Source: an uncultured Roseibium sp. (GTDB taxonomy: Bacteria > Pseudomonadota > Alphaproteobacteria > Rhizobiales > Stappiaceae). Taken from it: DNA of 64,000 nt. Where the stretch lies: NCBI RefSeq assembly GCF_963669205.1, contig NZ_OY769915.1:718001-782000 (forward strand), read 5' to 3'. The notes beneath the pieces were generated by a model, which ran no database searches, was not told where the DNA came from, and saw only the letters and a list, made by a program, of their open reading frames with translations. Position numbers and translations under genes: made by a program. Shown here in pieces: positions 25,554-34,085 of this stretch; within the stretch, counting starts at the first letter, position 1; the number at the start of each line of letters is the position of its first letter.

Positions 25554-26405
25554 TTGAATTCAGACACGTTGTCCTCTGCCGCCTGCGCCATCTTGCTGGC
25601 TTCAACCTTTCTGGCCGCTCCGGCCCATGCTGACGAAACGGCGGGCTGCGGCGGAGAAACCGCGTGCGCGCTGGACGGCGGCGAGTATTACATCCACCTG
25701 CCGCAGGCGAGGGGCGCGGACGAGCCAATCGGAGCGATCCTTTATCTGCACGGACATCGCGGCAAGGCGGTCAATGCCATCCGCAATCAGGGTTTCCAGC
25801 GCATGGCGGACAAGCTCGGCGTTGCCTTCGTCGCCGTGCAGGGCGTCAACGGCACGTGGTCGTTTCCGACCGCGCCAAGAAACCTGCGCGACGAGTCGGT
25901 CTTTTTCGACAACGTCCTGGACGATCTTCAGGGCCGCTTCGGTGTCGAACGCGACAGGACGATGCTGTCCGGATTTTCATCCGGCGGTTTCATGACCTGG
26001 TATCTGGCCTGCGAGAATGCCGGCCGGTTTTCCGGATATGCACCGATCGCCGGGGCGTTCTGGGAACCGCTGCCCGAGACCTGCCCGACCGACAATCCGT
26101 ACCTGTTTCATGTCCACGGGACCAGCGACACCGTTGTTCCACTGGCCGGGCGGTGGCTGGGCGGCGGCCAGTGGAAGCAGGGCGACGTCTTTGAAAGCTT
26201 CGATGTCTGGCGGCGGCAGAATGGCCTTTCCGAGGCAAGTTCCGAAAAACTGACCGACGGCAAACTTGAATGCGAGCGCTGGGCGCCCGAAGGCGGGCTG
26301 TTCGAACTCTGCCTTCACGATGGCGGCCACAGCGTCGAAGCCAAATGGATCGAACGGGCCTGGAACGAACTGGGTGAGATCAGGGGCTGGGACCGGAAAA
26401 GCTGA
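25554..26405 (+). CDS. secreted polyhydroxybutyrate-depolymerase-like esterase
   Basis: 283-aa alpha/beta-hydrolase with a signal peptide (cleavage near APAHA-DE, residue 26). The oxyanion segment YLHGHRG is near 66, the nucleophile GFSSGG near 139-144, the acid in HVHGTSDTVVP near 190, and the histidine in DGGHS near 262, giving a complete Ser-Asp-His triad. The family is LpqC/esterase PHB depolymerase, acting on short polyesters or feruloyl esters; the substrate is uncertain. The TTG start at 25554 has AGGAG at 6 nt. It is a single gene. Confidence 0.87.
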   Translation: MNSDTLSSAACAILLASTFLAAPAHADETAGCGGETACALDGGEYYIHLPQARGADEPIGAILYLHGHRGKAVNAIRNQGFQRMADKLGVAFVAVQGVNGTWSFPTAPRNLRDESVFFDNVLDDLQGRFGVERDRTMLSGFSSGGFMTWYLACENAGRFSGYAPIAGAFWEPLPETCPTDNPYLFHVHGTSDTVVPLAGRWLGGGQWKQGDVFESFDVWRRQNGLSEASSEKLTDGKLECERWAPEGGLFELCLHDGGHSVEAKWIERAWNELGEIRGWDRKS

Positions 26406-26460
26406 AGGCTCACACGGGATTAACGGGAATGTGAGGCAAGGTGTTGCGCGCGCAATCCGA

Positions 26461-26729
26461 CTAGGGTACGGACCCATAAATGAAGCTGATTTGGCGGCAG
26501 AAATGGCAAAATCTCGCGAGGAAGCGCGCGCAGAGCGGGCCTTTGCCCGGTCAAGCGCGGTGACACTGTGAGGTAAAGCCATTTTGCCGTCCTTCGGATT
26601 TGGCCGTTTCGGCCATCTGCATCGTCGCGAAAGGCTTGAAAATGAACCACATTTCCTGCGCTTTCGCTCCTTGCAGCCGGTCAAAACGATCCAAACCAAA
26701 TTGACTTCATTTATGAGTCCGTACCCTAG
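26461..26729. mobile_element. MITE-like element with ~34-bp inverted ends and TA flanks
   Basis: CTAGGGTACGGACCCATAAATGAAG at 26461 is repeated inverted at 26705-26729 (24 of 25 identical). The match extends with four mismatches in total over ~34 bp. Both ends are flanked by TA, so the mobile unit is 26464-26726 (~263 bp) with a TA target duplication. It encodes no transposase. The end sequence and TA target resemble IS5-family (IS427 group) elements, from memory only. It fills most of the 385-nt gap before the CoA-transferase gene. Confidence 0.7.
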
Positions 26730-26790
26730 AGTTGACGGGAAAGGGGGGATGTGTCCATGTCCCGTCTGAATGTCAGTCGAAAGGTGTTGC

Positions 26791-28071
26791 GTGTCCCAGT
26801 CCGCGTCCAAATCCGGTGCCTTGTCCGGCCTCGTTGTTCTCGATCTCTCGCGTATTCTGGCCGGGCCGACCTGTACCCAGGTGCTCGGCGACCTGGGAGC
26901 GGAAGTCATCAAGATCGAACGTCCGGGCCGCGGCGACGACACGCGCGGGTGGGGACCTCCCTTCCTGAAGGATGCTGCCGGCAACGAGACCGCCGAAAGT
27001 GCCTATTACCTATCTTCGAACCGGAACAAGGCCTCCGTCGCCATCGATCTGGCAACGCCGGAGGGACAGAAGCTGATTGCCGACCTTGCGGTCAAGGCCG
27101 ACATTCTGGTCGAGAATTTCAAGGTGGGCGATCTCAAGCGGCGGGGCCTCGACTACGAGACGCTGAAAGCGCGCAACCCTGGTCTGATCTATTGTTCGAT
27201 CTCCGGTTTCGGGCAGACCGGTCCCTATGCGCATCGCGCCGGATACGACTTCCTGATCCAGGGCATGGGCGGGATCATGTCGCTTACCGGGTTCCCGGAT
27301 GACGAAGGCGGCACGGAGACCAAGTGCGGTGTCGGCATTGCCGATGTGATGTGCGGCATGTACGCCACCGTTTCGATCCTGGCCGCACTCAACCACCGCC
27401 ATGCGAGAGGCGAAGGCCAGCACGTCGATATCTCCCTGCTCGACGCCCAGGTGTCGTGGCTGATCAACCAGGGTGTCGCCTATCTCGTTTCCGGAGATGT
27501 GCCCGGACGGCTCGGCAACGGTCATCCGACCATCGTGCCTTACGAAACCTTCCCGGCCGCGGACCGGTCATTCATCATCGCTGTCGGCAACGACACGCAG
27601 TTTCAGAAGTTCTGCGAGGTGGCGGGCGCACCCGAACTGGCAGCAGATCCGCTCTATGCAAAAAACGCCGACCGCGTTCGCAACCGCAAACAGCTGATCC
27701 CCCTGATCCGCCGCCTGACCATTGAAAAAACCGCTGCCGAGTGGATCGCGGAGCTTGAGAACGCGGGCGTTCCCTGCGGTCCGGTCAACGATCTGCAGCA
27801 GGTGTTTTCCGATCCGCAGATCCTAGAACGGGGAATGCGCATCACCCTGCCGCACCCGGTCAGCGGGACGGTGGACCTGATCGGATCCCCGATCAACCTG
27901 GAAAAGACGCCCGTCACCTACGCCAAGGCACCGCCGATGCTCGGAGCCGACACGGGCGACATCTTGCAACGCCACCTCGGCTTGTCCGACGAAACATTGC
28001 ATAGCCTGTCCGCCAAGGGCATTGTCGGCCTCGAAACGTCGTCAGAACACAAGGAAAAATCCGCCAAATGA
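26791..28071 (+). CDS. CaiB/BaiF family (class III) CoA-transferase
   Basis: 426-aa class III CoA-transferase, moving CoA between acids by an aspartyl-anhydride mechanism. Family marks are LVVLDLSRILAGPTCTQVLGDLGAEVIKIERP at the N-terminus, DILVENFKVG near 105, the catalytic Asp in GIADVMCG (about residue 185), and the C-terminal PPMLGADTGDILQRHLGLS. The GTG at 26791 has AAAGG at 6 nt and is preferred over the ATG at 26770. Its stop overlaps the start of the ThDP-enzyme gene (ATGA), so the two act together, perhaps forming and then decarboxylating a CoA ester. Confidence 0.9.
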   Translation: MSQSASKSGALSGLVVLDLSRILAGPTCTQVLGDLGAEVIKIERPGRGDDTRGWGPPFLKDAAGNETAESAYYLSSNRNKASVAIDLATPEGQKLIADLAVKADILVENFKVGDLKRRGLDYETLKARNPGLIYCSISGFGQTGPYAHRAGYDFLIQGMGGIMSLTGFPDDEGGTETKCGVGIADVMCGMYATVSILAALNHRHARGEGQHVDISLLDAQVSWLINQGVAYLVSGDVPGRLGNGHPTIVPYETFPAADRSFIIAVGNDTQFQKFCEVAGAPELAADPLYAKNADRVRNRKQLIPLIRRLTIEKTAAEWIAELENAGVPCGPVNDLQQVFSDPQILERGMRITLPHPVSGTVDLIGSPINLEKTPVTYAKAPPMLGADTGDILQRHLGLSDETLHSLSAKGIVGLETSSEHKEKSAK

Positions 28072-29684
28072 CCACCGGCGCAGACATCATTGCCGGCAAG
28101 CTTCACGCTGCCGGTTGCCGACACGCTTTCGGAATCCCCGGGGGAGAGGTTCTTGCCCTGATGCAATCGCTCGATCAGGCCGGCATGAATTTCATTCTGG
28201 TCAAGCACGAGAACGCGGGCGGCTTCATGGCGGAAGGCGGCTGGCATGCGGACGGCGCACCCGGTGTGCTTCTGGCAACGATCGGTCCCGGGGTGGCGAA
28301 CGCGGTAAATGTGGTCGCAAACGCGTGGCAGGACCGGGTCCCGCTGATCTTCCTGACGGGATGCGTCGACCAGGGTGAAGCGGAGAGCTACACGCACCAG
28401 GTCTTTGATCATCAGCAACTGCTGCGCCCGATCGTCAAGGCAAGCTTTTCCGCCCGTCTCGGCGCGCTCGACGTGATGATGGAAAAGGCGCTGGCGATCG
28501 CGCTCGACGGCCAGCCCGGCCCGGTTCATATCGATGTGCCGATCAAGGTCGCGGAATCGGAGACGGAAGAACCGTGGTCGCGCTCCTTCCTGTCTGCTCC
28601 GGTCGCAACCAGGGCCGCGACCGGCACGGATCTGGACACCGCGATGGCGCTCTTTGCAGAAGCGGAGCGTCCGATCGCCATCGCCGGTGTTGATGCGGTC
28701 AATGAGGGCGCCTCGGCGGCGATCAGCGATTTCTGCAGGGAGTTCGGGATCCCGCTGGTTACGAGCTACAAGGGCAAGGGGCTTCTTGACGAGAACGATC
28801 CGCTGGCCCTCGGCGGCGCGGGCCTGTCGCCCAAGGCGGACGGCCATCTTCTGCCGCTGATCAATCAGAGCGACTGCATTCTTCTGCTTGGCTATGACCC
28901 GATTGAAATGCGGATCAACTGGCGCAATCCCTGGGACAGGGATGCATCGGTCATTGACGTGACCCCGGTGCTCAGAACCCACGGCATGCACAACGTTTCG
29001 GCCACCTTGCGCAGCGCTGTTGTGCCCGCGCTGGAACTGCTGGGCGCGGCACGCAAACCGGACCGGCCTTCCTGGCCCGGCGGGGAACCGGAAAAAGTTG
29101 CGGCGGAACTCGCCGAGGGCTTTGGGCCGGAGAAGGACGGCTGGGGCCCGGCAACGGCGTTCCACACCTTGCGGAAGGTAATGCCCGCCGAAACCGTTGC
29201 GACCGCGGACAGCGGTGCTCACCGGATCCTCGTCAGCCAGATCTGGCGATGCCCGCAACCGCGCCAGATGCTGCAATCCTCTGCGCTCTGCACCATGGGC
29301 TGCGCCGTGCCGCTGGCCATGGGTCACAGATTGGTTGAAGGCACGTCACCCGTGATTGCATTTGTCGGCGATGCCGGCCTTGAGATGTGTCTTGGCGAAC
29401 TGTCGACCCTCAGGGATCTGAAAATCCCGGTGATCATCTGCGTTCTCGTCGACACCAGTCTTGCGCTGATCGAGTTGAAACAGCGCGGCAGTCAGAGACC
29501 GAATGTCGGTGTCGACTTCGGCGAGACGGATTTCCCTGCCGTTGCGCGCGCTTACGGCGGGCACGGCGTCTGGATCGACAACGCGGGTGATCTCAGGCAG
29601 GAGGCAACTGACGCGCTGGCACGCGACGGCTTCACCATTCTCGCCTGCCGCATCGAGCGGCGTGCCTATGACGGGGCCTTCTAA
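28068..29684 (+). CDS. thiamine diphosphate-dependent enzyme (acetolactate synthase/oxalyl-CoA decarboxylase superfamily)
   Basis: 538-aa ThDP enzyme. Its N-terminal Pyr domain has the activating Glu48 (VKHENAGGF), a central domain follows, and the C-terminal PP domain begins near 370. The cofactor motif starts GDAGLEM near 434, but the usual closing NN/N is replaced by VDTSLA. FAD-binding residues of acetolactate synthase are not evident. Its overlap with a class III CoA-transferase mimics the formyl-CoA transferase/oxalyl-CoA decarboxylase pairing. The sequence is distant, so the substrate is open. Confidence 0.85.
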   Translation: MTTGADIIAGKLHAAGCRHAFGIPGGEVLALMQSLDQAGMNFILVKHENAGGFMAEGGWHADGAPGVLLATIGPGVANAVNVVANAWQDRVPLIFLTGCVDQGEAESYTHQVFDHQQLLRPIVKASFSARLGALDVMMEKALAIALDGQPGPVHIDVPIKVAESETEEPWSRSFLSAPVATRAATGTDLDTAMALFAEAERPIAIAGVDAVNEGASAAISDFCREFGIPLVTSYKGKGLLDENDPLALGGAGLSPKADGHLLPLINQSDCILLLGYDPIEMRINWRNPWDRDASVIDVTPVLRTHGMHNVSATLRSAVVPALELLGAARKPDRPSWPGGEPEKVAAELAEGFGPEKDGWGPATAFHTLRKVMPAETVATADSGAHRILVSQIWRCPQPRQMLQSSALCTMGCAVPLAMGHRLVEGTSPVIAFVGDAGLEMCLGELSTLRDLKIPVIICVLVDTSLALIELKQRGSQRPNVGVDFGETDFPAVARAYGGHGVWIDNAGDLRQEATDALARDGFTILACRIERRAYDGAF

Positions 29685-29744
29685 GAGCTCTTTCTCCACG
29701 CGCCGTCAAAGTCGCGGGCGTTGAACAGAACGTGCAGTCCTGTC

Positions 29745-30146
29745 TCAGGGCAGCACGGCCGTTCCCTCGATCTCGACCAGAAACTCCGGCAGGGCGAGTG
29801 ACTGCACACCGAGCCAGGTGTTGGGTGCCGGCGTGACGTCGCCCCAGAATTCACCGAGCGCCATGCCGACGGGCTCGAGTTTTTCCGGTGTGTGGTTGAC
29901 GACATAGGTTCTGAGCCGGATGAGATGCTGCGGGCCGAGGCCCTGGTCCGCAAGCACGGCCTCGAGATTGGCAAGGCACTGCCGCGCCTGTGCGTTCAGA
30001 TCATCTCCGCCGACCAGTTGGCAATCCTTGTCCCAGGCAACCTGCCCGGCAAGATGCAGCAGCCTTCCCGGCTCGGACACGGCTGCGTGTGAGAAGCCCC
30101 ACTGGACGCTGTTATAGAGTGTTTCGGGGTTGATACGATCGGACAT
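29745..30146 (-). CDS. RidA family protein
   Basis: 133-aa member of the RidA/YjgF/UK114 family, small trimeric proteins that hydrolyse reactive enamines/imines or have related roles. Seen are HLAGQVAWD, the LNAQARQCLANLEAVLADQGLGPQHLIRLRTYVV helix-strand block and the C-terminal LVEIEGTAVLP. The canonical R-x-C-V-E arginine region is altered (LPEFLVEIEG in place of RxxxLVEIE), so imine deaminase activity is uncertain. The ATG at 30146 has AGAGGG at 4-5 nt. It converges on the ThDP gene. Confidence 0.9.
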   Translation of the reverse strand: MSDRINPETLYNSVQWGFSHAAVSEPGRLLHLAGQVAWDKDCQLVGGDDLNAQARQCLANLEAVLADQGLGPQHLIRLRTYVVNHTPEKLEPVGMALGEFWGDVTPAPNTWLGVQSLALPEFLVEIEGTAVLP

Positions 30147-30264
30147 GAGACCCTCTTCGCAAGACACGGTAGGCCTTCACTTTAGCCGAGTGCCCGGTAT
30201 TGGCCACCCCTTGCGCGATACGTTTCTGTTACCCGGCAATGTTGACGGGCGCGGCGGCGGGAAG

Positions 30265-30867
30265 TCAGGCCGTCTCGAACCCGTCCGTCCGTCCGCGTTT
30301 CCAGAAGCCGAGACCGAAAAGGCCGCCGAGAATACCGGCAAGCAGCAGGCCGGGCGCGGGCAGGGGAACCGGTGTTACCGGTGTCTCGACAGTTTCGAAC
30401 GCACTCACCTGCACCTGGCGCGTGATGCCGATCGCCCCCGTAACCTCGATCCCGAAGAGGGTGAGCGAAACAACGTCGAAGGATCCGGCAAGACCGGTGA
30501 TATCGACAAATCCCGTGCGCGGGATCCGGGGCGGATCGGAGGGACCGAGAACACCCGGCAGGAAATCCGAACGCTCCGTCGGGATCGCGATGGTCGGATC
30601 CAATGCCGCAGTGATGGCGTCAACCCGGCTGAACAGCAGCGGGGTCAGGCTGGAATCCAGAATACGCACACCGACCGCATCGCTGCCGCCGAACAGGTCG
30701 GCCGATGACAATCTCAAAAGGAGCGAGTTCGGCGCGACTTCAAGGGCGCCGAATGTCGTAAAGGTGTAGCTGCCCCGGATTGTGTCACCCGCGGCAACGG
30801 GAATGGCGACTGCGGAACTCGACAGGAATGCCCAAATTGCGGTGGTCGTGAAAAAAGTCCTCAGCAT
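30265..30867 (-). CDS. VPLPA-CTERM sorting-domain secreted protein
   Basis: 200-aa exported protein. The N-terminal signal peptide (FFTTTAIWAFLSSSAVA) is cleaved near residue 21. A beta-rich mature part follows. The C-terminal sorting signal is VPLPAPGLLLAGILGGLFGLGFWKR: motif, hydrophobic helix and basic end. This is the PEP-CTERM-type signal processed by exosortases, in the VPLPA variant common in Alphaproteobacteria. AAGGAG at 9 nt fixes the ATG at 30867 although the frame stays open to 31317. It is the last gene of a three-gene unit with 31562 and 32998. No exosortase gene is in the window. Confidence 0.85.
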   Translation of the reverse strand: MLRTFFTTTAIWAFLSSSAVAIPVAAGDTIRGSYTFTTFGALEVAPNSLLLRLSSADLFGGSDAVGVRILDSSLTPLLFSRVDAITAALDPTIAIPTERSDFLPGVLGPSDPPRIPRTGFVDITGLAGSFDVVSLTLFGIEVTGAIGITRQVQVSAFETVETPVTPVPLPAPGLLLAGILGGLFGLGFWKRGRTDGFETA

Positions 30868-30896
30868 CTGAAATACTCCTTTTGTGAAAAATGGCA

Positions 30897-31562
30897 TTAA
30901 TCTCCTTCGGACACCGGCACCGTGAAAATGGCGTCCTGGATCAGACGGCAGGCGTTGGGGCCGGCCGCTCCGTCGGCTTTTGCCGTGTCGGGGAACGGTG
31001 GCGGCAGGCTGTCGTCCCGGCAGCCCCCGCGGTAGCTCGTGAGCATTGAAGCGGCGAGGTCCGGGATCAACGGACCATGGTCGTTCAGGACCAGATGGAC
31101 CTCGCTCTGGTGAGGTGCATCGAAGCGCTGTTCGTACCATCCGCCGGAGACGCCGCCTGCGGGAAGATACGCGGTGAATTCCGCGCGCCCGTCCGGTGCG
31201 TTGACCACGCCACCGGCATAGACGATCTGTGTGCCGACCTCCTTGGCCCTGCCGATGACATCCTCGGCCGTGCAAGGCGTTGCGGCGCAGTTTTCGGGCC
31301 GCGTCATGATCACCCACCAGGCCGTCGTGACGTTGCCGGGAACGAGTTCGGCCGTGTGCAGCGTCATCATTGCGCCGTCGGGCGTCCTCGACAGCCTGGC
31401 CTGCGACCCGCTGATCGGTATTGCCGGCTTTTCCGCCGTTGCCATGTGTTCGACGGTCCGGGAGATCATCGGGCCGTCACCCGCATGCGCTCCTGCTGCG
31501 AGGATGGCCAGGCCGGTTGCGGCGAGGCAGGCCTGCCGGAGAAATCTGGAAGCATTCAACAT
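30897..31562 (-). CDS. hypothetical secreted protein
   Basis: 221-aa protein that I do not recognise. A signal peptide (RFLRQACLAATGLAILAAGAHA) is cleaved near residue 27. The mature part is probably beta-rich (LSRTPDGAMMTLHTAELVPGNVTTAWWVIM) and has cysteine pairs (ENCAATPCT; GGCRD...NACR) that could form disulfides, fitting an exported location. The middle gene of the FAD-oxidase/secreted/VPLPA unit: 26 nt after the oxidase and 29 nt before the VPLPA gene. Its co-expression suggests a surface or periplasmic function. Confidence 0.75.
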   Translation of the reverse strand: MLNASRFLRQACLAATGLAILAAGAHAGDGPMISRTVEHMATAEKPAIPISGSQARLSRTPDGAMMTLHTAELVPGNVTTAWWVIMTRPENCAATPCTAEDVIGRAKEVGTQIVYAGGVVNAPDGRAEFTAYLPAGGVSGGWYEQRFDAPHQSEVHLVLNDHGPLIPDLAASMLTSYRGGCRDDSLPPPFPDTAKADGAAGPNACRLIQDAIFTVPVSEGD

Positions 31563-31588
31563 GGTTTGGTCCTTTCAAGCTTGGGTCT

Positions 31589-32998
31589 TCAACGGGTAAG
31601 AGGCGCGCGTTGACCGGCGGAAATTGTCTCGGGCGCGATGTTCTGGTTGAATCTGAAGAGGTTGGCAGGGTCGTATTTTTGCTTGGCCGCAGTAAGCCGG
31701 CCGAGGTTGCCGCGATAGGCGTGCGGTGCCTTGCCGTCGGCCTCGGTGATGAAATTGACATACGATCCAGGCACGGCGTGCCCGGCGATCTTTTCCGAGA
31801 CGTGCTTCAGCCAGCCGATCATGTCAGCGTCGTCGCTTTCGTCGCGCCAGCGCGCACCCGGCGTCGTCATGAACGGGACGTGCCGGTGCGGGAAGGCCGT
31901 GGCAGCCTCGCCGACATCCGCGACGGCACCGCCGAGGAGACAGATCAGAAGTTCCGATTCCGCGCTCGGCATGTCCGGCGTCAGGCCCACCAGAAGATCG
32001 ATCAGCTCAGGCGTCAGGGCGGTATGGTTGTGTGCCCGCCAGTAATTGCGGGCGCCGAACTCATAGGCGCCATCAAGAAAGCTCTGCGCTTCGGTAAAGG
32101 GCCTGGCCGCAAGCGCGCTGCCGAGCGGTTCGACACCGGCGTAAAGGCATTGCAGGTCGGCCTGTGCTTCGCCGGCCGGGCCTGCGTGGAACTGCATCAG
32201 CGTCAGAACCTTGGTCCCGTGAACGCTTTCGGGCAGAACCGGCACGGGCGGCGCAGTCATGAGGTTTGCCCACACGCAGGCTTTGCGCGGCAGCAATGGA
32301 GCGTGTTTTGCGTATGCGGAAAGGACTTCCCGCGCGTCCTCCAGGGCAAAGAAGGTCGGGCCGAAAAGAACCTGCGGACCGATCGGATGCAGCCTGAAGG
32401 TGAATTCGGTCACGACACCGAAATTGCCGCCGCCGCCGCGTATCGCCCAGAAGAGATCGGGGTGTTCGCTCTGCGAGCAGACCGCGATCGTGCCGTCCGC
32501 CAGCACGATTTCCGCCGAGAGCAGGTTGTCGACGGCAAGGCCGTGAAGGCGCGCCAGCCATCCAAAGCCGCCCCCCAGCGTCAGGCCCGCGACCCCGGTC
32601 GAGGAGACCACACCACCGGGCGCTGCCAGACCAAAGGCTTGCGCGACCGCATCGAGATCGGCCCAGGTTGCCCCGCCGCCGACCCGCGCCACGCGATGAT
32701 CGGCATCGATTTCGATGTGTTTCAGATCCGACATGTCGATCATCAGCGCAGCGTCGGCAACGGCCGAACCGGCGATGTTGTGGCCGCCGCCCTTCACGCA
32801 GACATTCAGACCGCAATCGGTGGCGGTCGTAACGGCATGACGGACATCATCCTGGTTCCCGGCAATCACGATAACAGCCGGGCGCCGGTCAACCACTGCG
32901 TTCCAGACCTGTCGCCGCTGGTCGTATTCGGCGTCGCCGGGAAAGACGGCAACAGGGCCGAAACGTTCCGCCAACCGTGAGGTGAGATCGTCTTCCAT
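31589..32998 (-). CDS. FAD-binding (PCMH/BBE-type) oxidoreductase
   Basis: 469-aa berberine-bridge-type flavoprotein oxidase. The FAD domain has GGGHNIAGSAVAD near 70-82, whose His is the usual covalent FAD anchor, then GLTLGGGFGWLARLHGL near 140 and AIRGGGGNFGVV near 185. The BBE C-terminal motif is YRGNLGRLTAAKQKYDPANLFRFNQNI. The usual second (Cys) FAD anchor is not seen. Family members oxidise sugars, alkaloids or cannabinoid-type alcohols; the substrate is unknown. It has no signal peptide although its two downstream partners are exported. Divergent from an HxlR regulator. Confidence 0.92.
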   Translation of the reverse strand: MEDDLTSRLAERFGPVAVFPGDAEYDQRRQVWNAVVDRRPAVIVIAGNQDDVRHAVTTATDCGLNVCVKGGGHNIAGSAVADAALMIDMSDLKHIEIDADHRVARVGGGATWADLDAVAQAFGLAAPGGVVSSTGVAGLTLGGGFGWLARLHGLAVDNLLSAEIVLADGTIAVCSQSEHPDLFWAIRGGGGNFGVVTEFTFRLHPIGPQVLFGPTFFALEDAREVLSAYAKHAPLLPRKACVWANLMTAPPVPVLPESVHGTKVLTLMQFHAGPAGEAQADLQCLYAGVEPLGSALAARPFTEAQSFLDGAYEFGARNYWRAHNHTALTPELIDLLVGLTPDMPSAESELLICLLGGAVADVGEAATAFPHRHVPFMTTPGARWRDESDDADMIGWLKHVSEKIAGHAVPGSYVNFITEADGKAPHAYRGNLGRLTAAKQKYDPANLFRFNQNIAPETISAGQRAPLTR

Positions 32999-33082
32999 GT
33001 CGTCGTCCGCTGTCCGTTATCTGTTGACCATGACACCAGCGTGCCGGGATCTGCGGTCGCGAAAAACTCATGAATGTGCAGT

Positions 33083-33101
33083 AACTCCAGATTCTGGAGT
33101 T
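33083..33101. promoter_or_regulatory. perfect 19-bp palindrome, probable HxlR operator
   Basis: AACTCCAGA-T-TCTGGAGTT has perfect 9-bp arms. It lies in the 165-nt spacer between the divergent FAD-oxidase and HxlR genes. HxlR-type dimers bind such palindromes, so it probably controls both genes. Confidence 0.7.
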
Positions 33102-33163
33102 GTCCGGCTACAGGCACCGCCGTAGTCTTTTTGAAACAAGACGCCAGATGGGAGGAGTGCCGG

Positions 33164-33901
33164 ATGCCGTACAAGGGTTATGGACAGTACTGCCCGCTTG
33201 CCTTGGCTGCGGAAGTCCTATGCGAACGATGGACCCTGCTTGTCATCAGCCGGGTGATTGATGGCTGCACGCGGTTCAACGAAATTCACCGCGGCGTGCC
33301 CAAGATTTCCGCGACGCTGCTGAGCCAGCGCCTGTCGAGCCTGGAACACGCGGGCCTGATCACGCGCCGTGCGCTCGACAATGGCCGCGGCTTTTCTTAC
33401 GAACTCACCGACGCCGGCCGGGATCTCGACCCGATCATCATGAGCCTCGCGGTCTGGGGCCAGAAGTGGTCGCGCGACATGGAAACGGAAGATCTCGATC
33501 CCGCCTTCCTCGCATGGAGCATGCACACCAGGCTGAATGTGGATGCTATGCCCGAGAAGCGGATCGTGATGGAGTTTGCGTTTTCCGGCACCCACAAGGG
33601 CTTCAGCCGCTTCTGGCTGGTGGTGGAGGACGGCGAGGTCGACATGTGCCTGAAATATCCGGGTTTTGAAGAGGATCTGTCGATCTCGTCCGATATCAGG
33701 CGGTTCGTCGAAGCCTGGCGCGGCATGCGTGATCTACGCAGCGAAATCGCCAACGGGCACATCACTGTCGTCGGACAGGAGAAATACCGGCGCGCCCTGC
33801 CGGACTGGCTGATGCTCAGCGCGCTGGCCCGCTTCCCCCGCCAATCCGGAACCGAGTCCGATCTGGGTGGAGACGCCCGGGTCGCGCAGACAGGCTCGTA
33901 A
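33164..33901 (+). CDS. HxlR family transcriptional regulator with extra C-terminal domain
   Basis: 245-aa regulator. The HxlR winged helix is in residues ~1-110 (YGQYCPLALAAEVLCERWTLLVISRVIDG, FNEIHRGVPKISATLLSQRLSSLEHAGLI). The family-typical Cys10 is often redox-active. About 130 further residues (MHTRLNVDAMPEKRIVMEFAFSG, WLVVEDGEVDMCLKYPG) look like an SCP2-type sterol/ligand-binding domain. GGAGGAG fixes the ATG at 33164. It is divergent from the FAD-oxidase operon, with a perfect palindrome between. Confidence 0.88.
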   Translation: MPYKGYGQYCPLALAAEVLCERWTLLVISRVIDGCTRFNEIHRGVPKISATLLSQRLSSLEHAGLITRRALDNGRGFSYELTDAGRDLDPIIMSLAVWGQKWSRDMETEDLDPAFLAWSMHTRLNVDAMPEKRIVMEFAFSGTHKGFSRFWLVVEDGEVDMCLKYPGFEEDLSISSDIRRFVEAWRGMRDLRSEIANGHITVVGQEKYRRALPDWLMLSALARFPRQSGTESDLGGDARVAQTGS

Positions 33902-34085
33902 GCTTGCGGCCAAAGTCTTGCCCGCGCAAATGCGCTCTGTGACGGAACCGGACGCGTGACGCCGGTGCTTGAAGCTGTTCATTTCCCTGCGCGCATCTCT
34001 GCGCTGGACCTTGCCCGGCGCTGTGCTTATGTTGCACCTGCGAAGAAGATGCACTCCGGCGGGAACCGGGGGTGGGAGGATGACG

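Noticed and set aside
27918..29327. 469-codon minus-strand frame over the ThDP enzyme gene
   Set aside because: Shadow frame; the + strand carries intact ThDP motifs and overlapping-operon signals.
31421..32980. 519-codon + frame over the FAD oxidase
   Set aside because: Antisense to an intact FAD-oxidoreductase with covalent-flavin motif; no ribosome site or motif.
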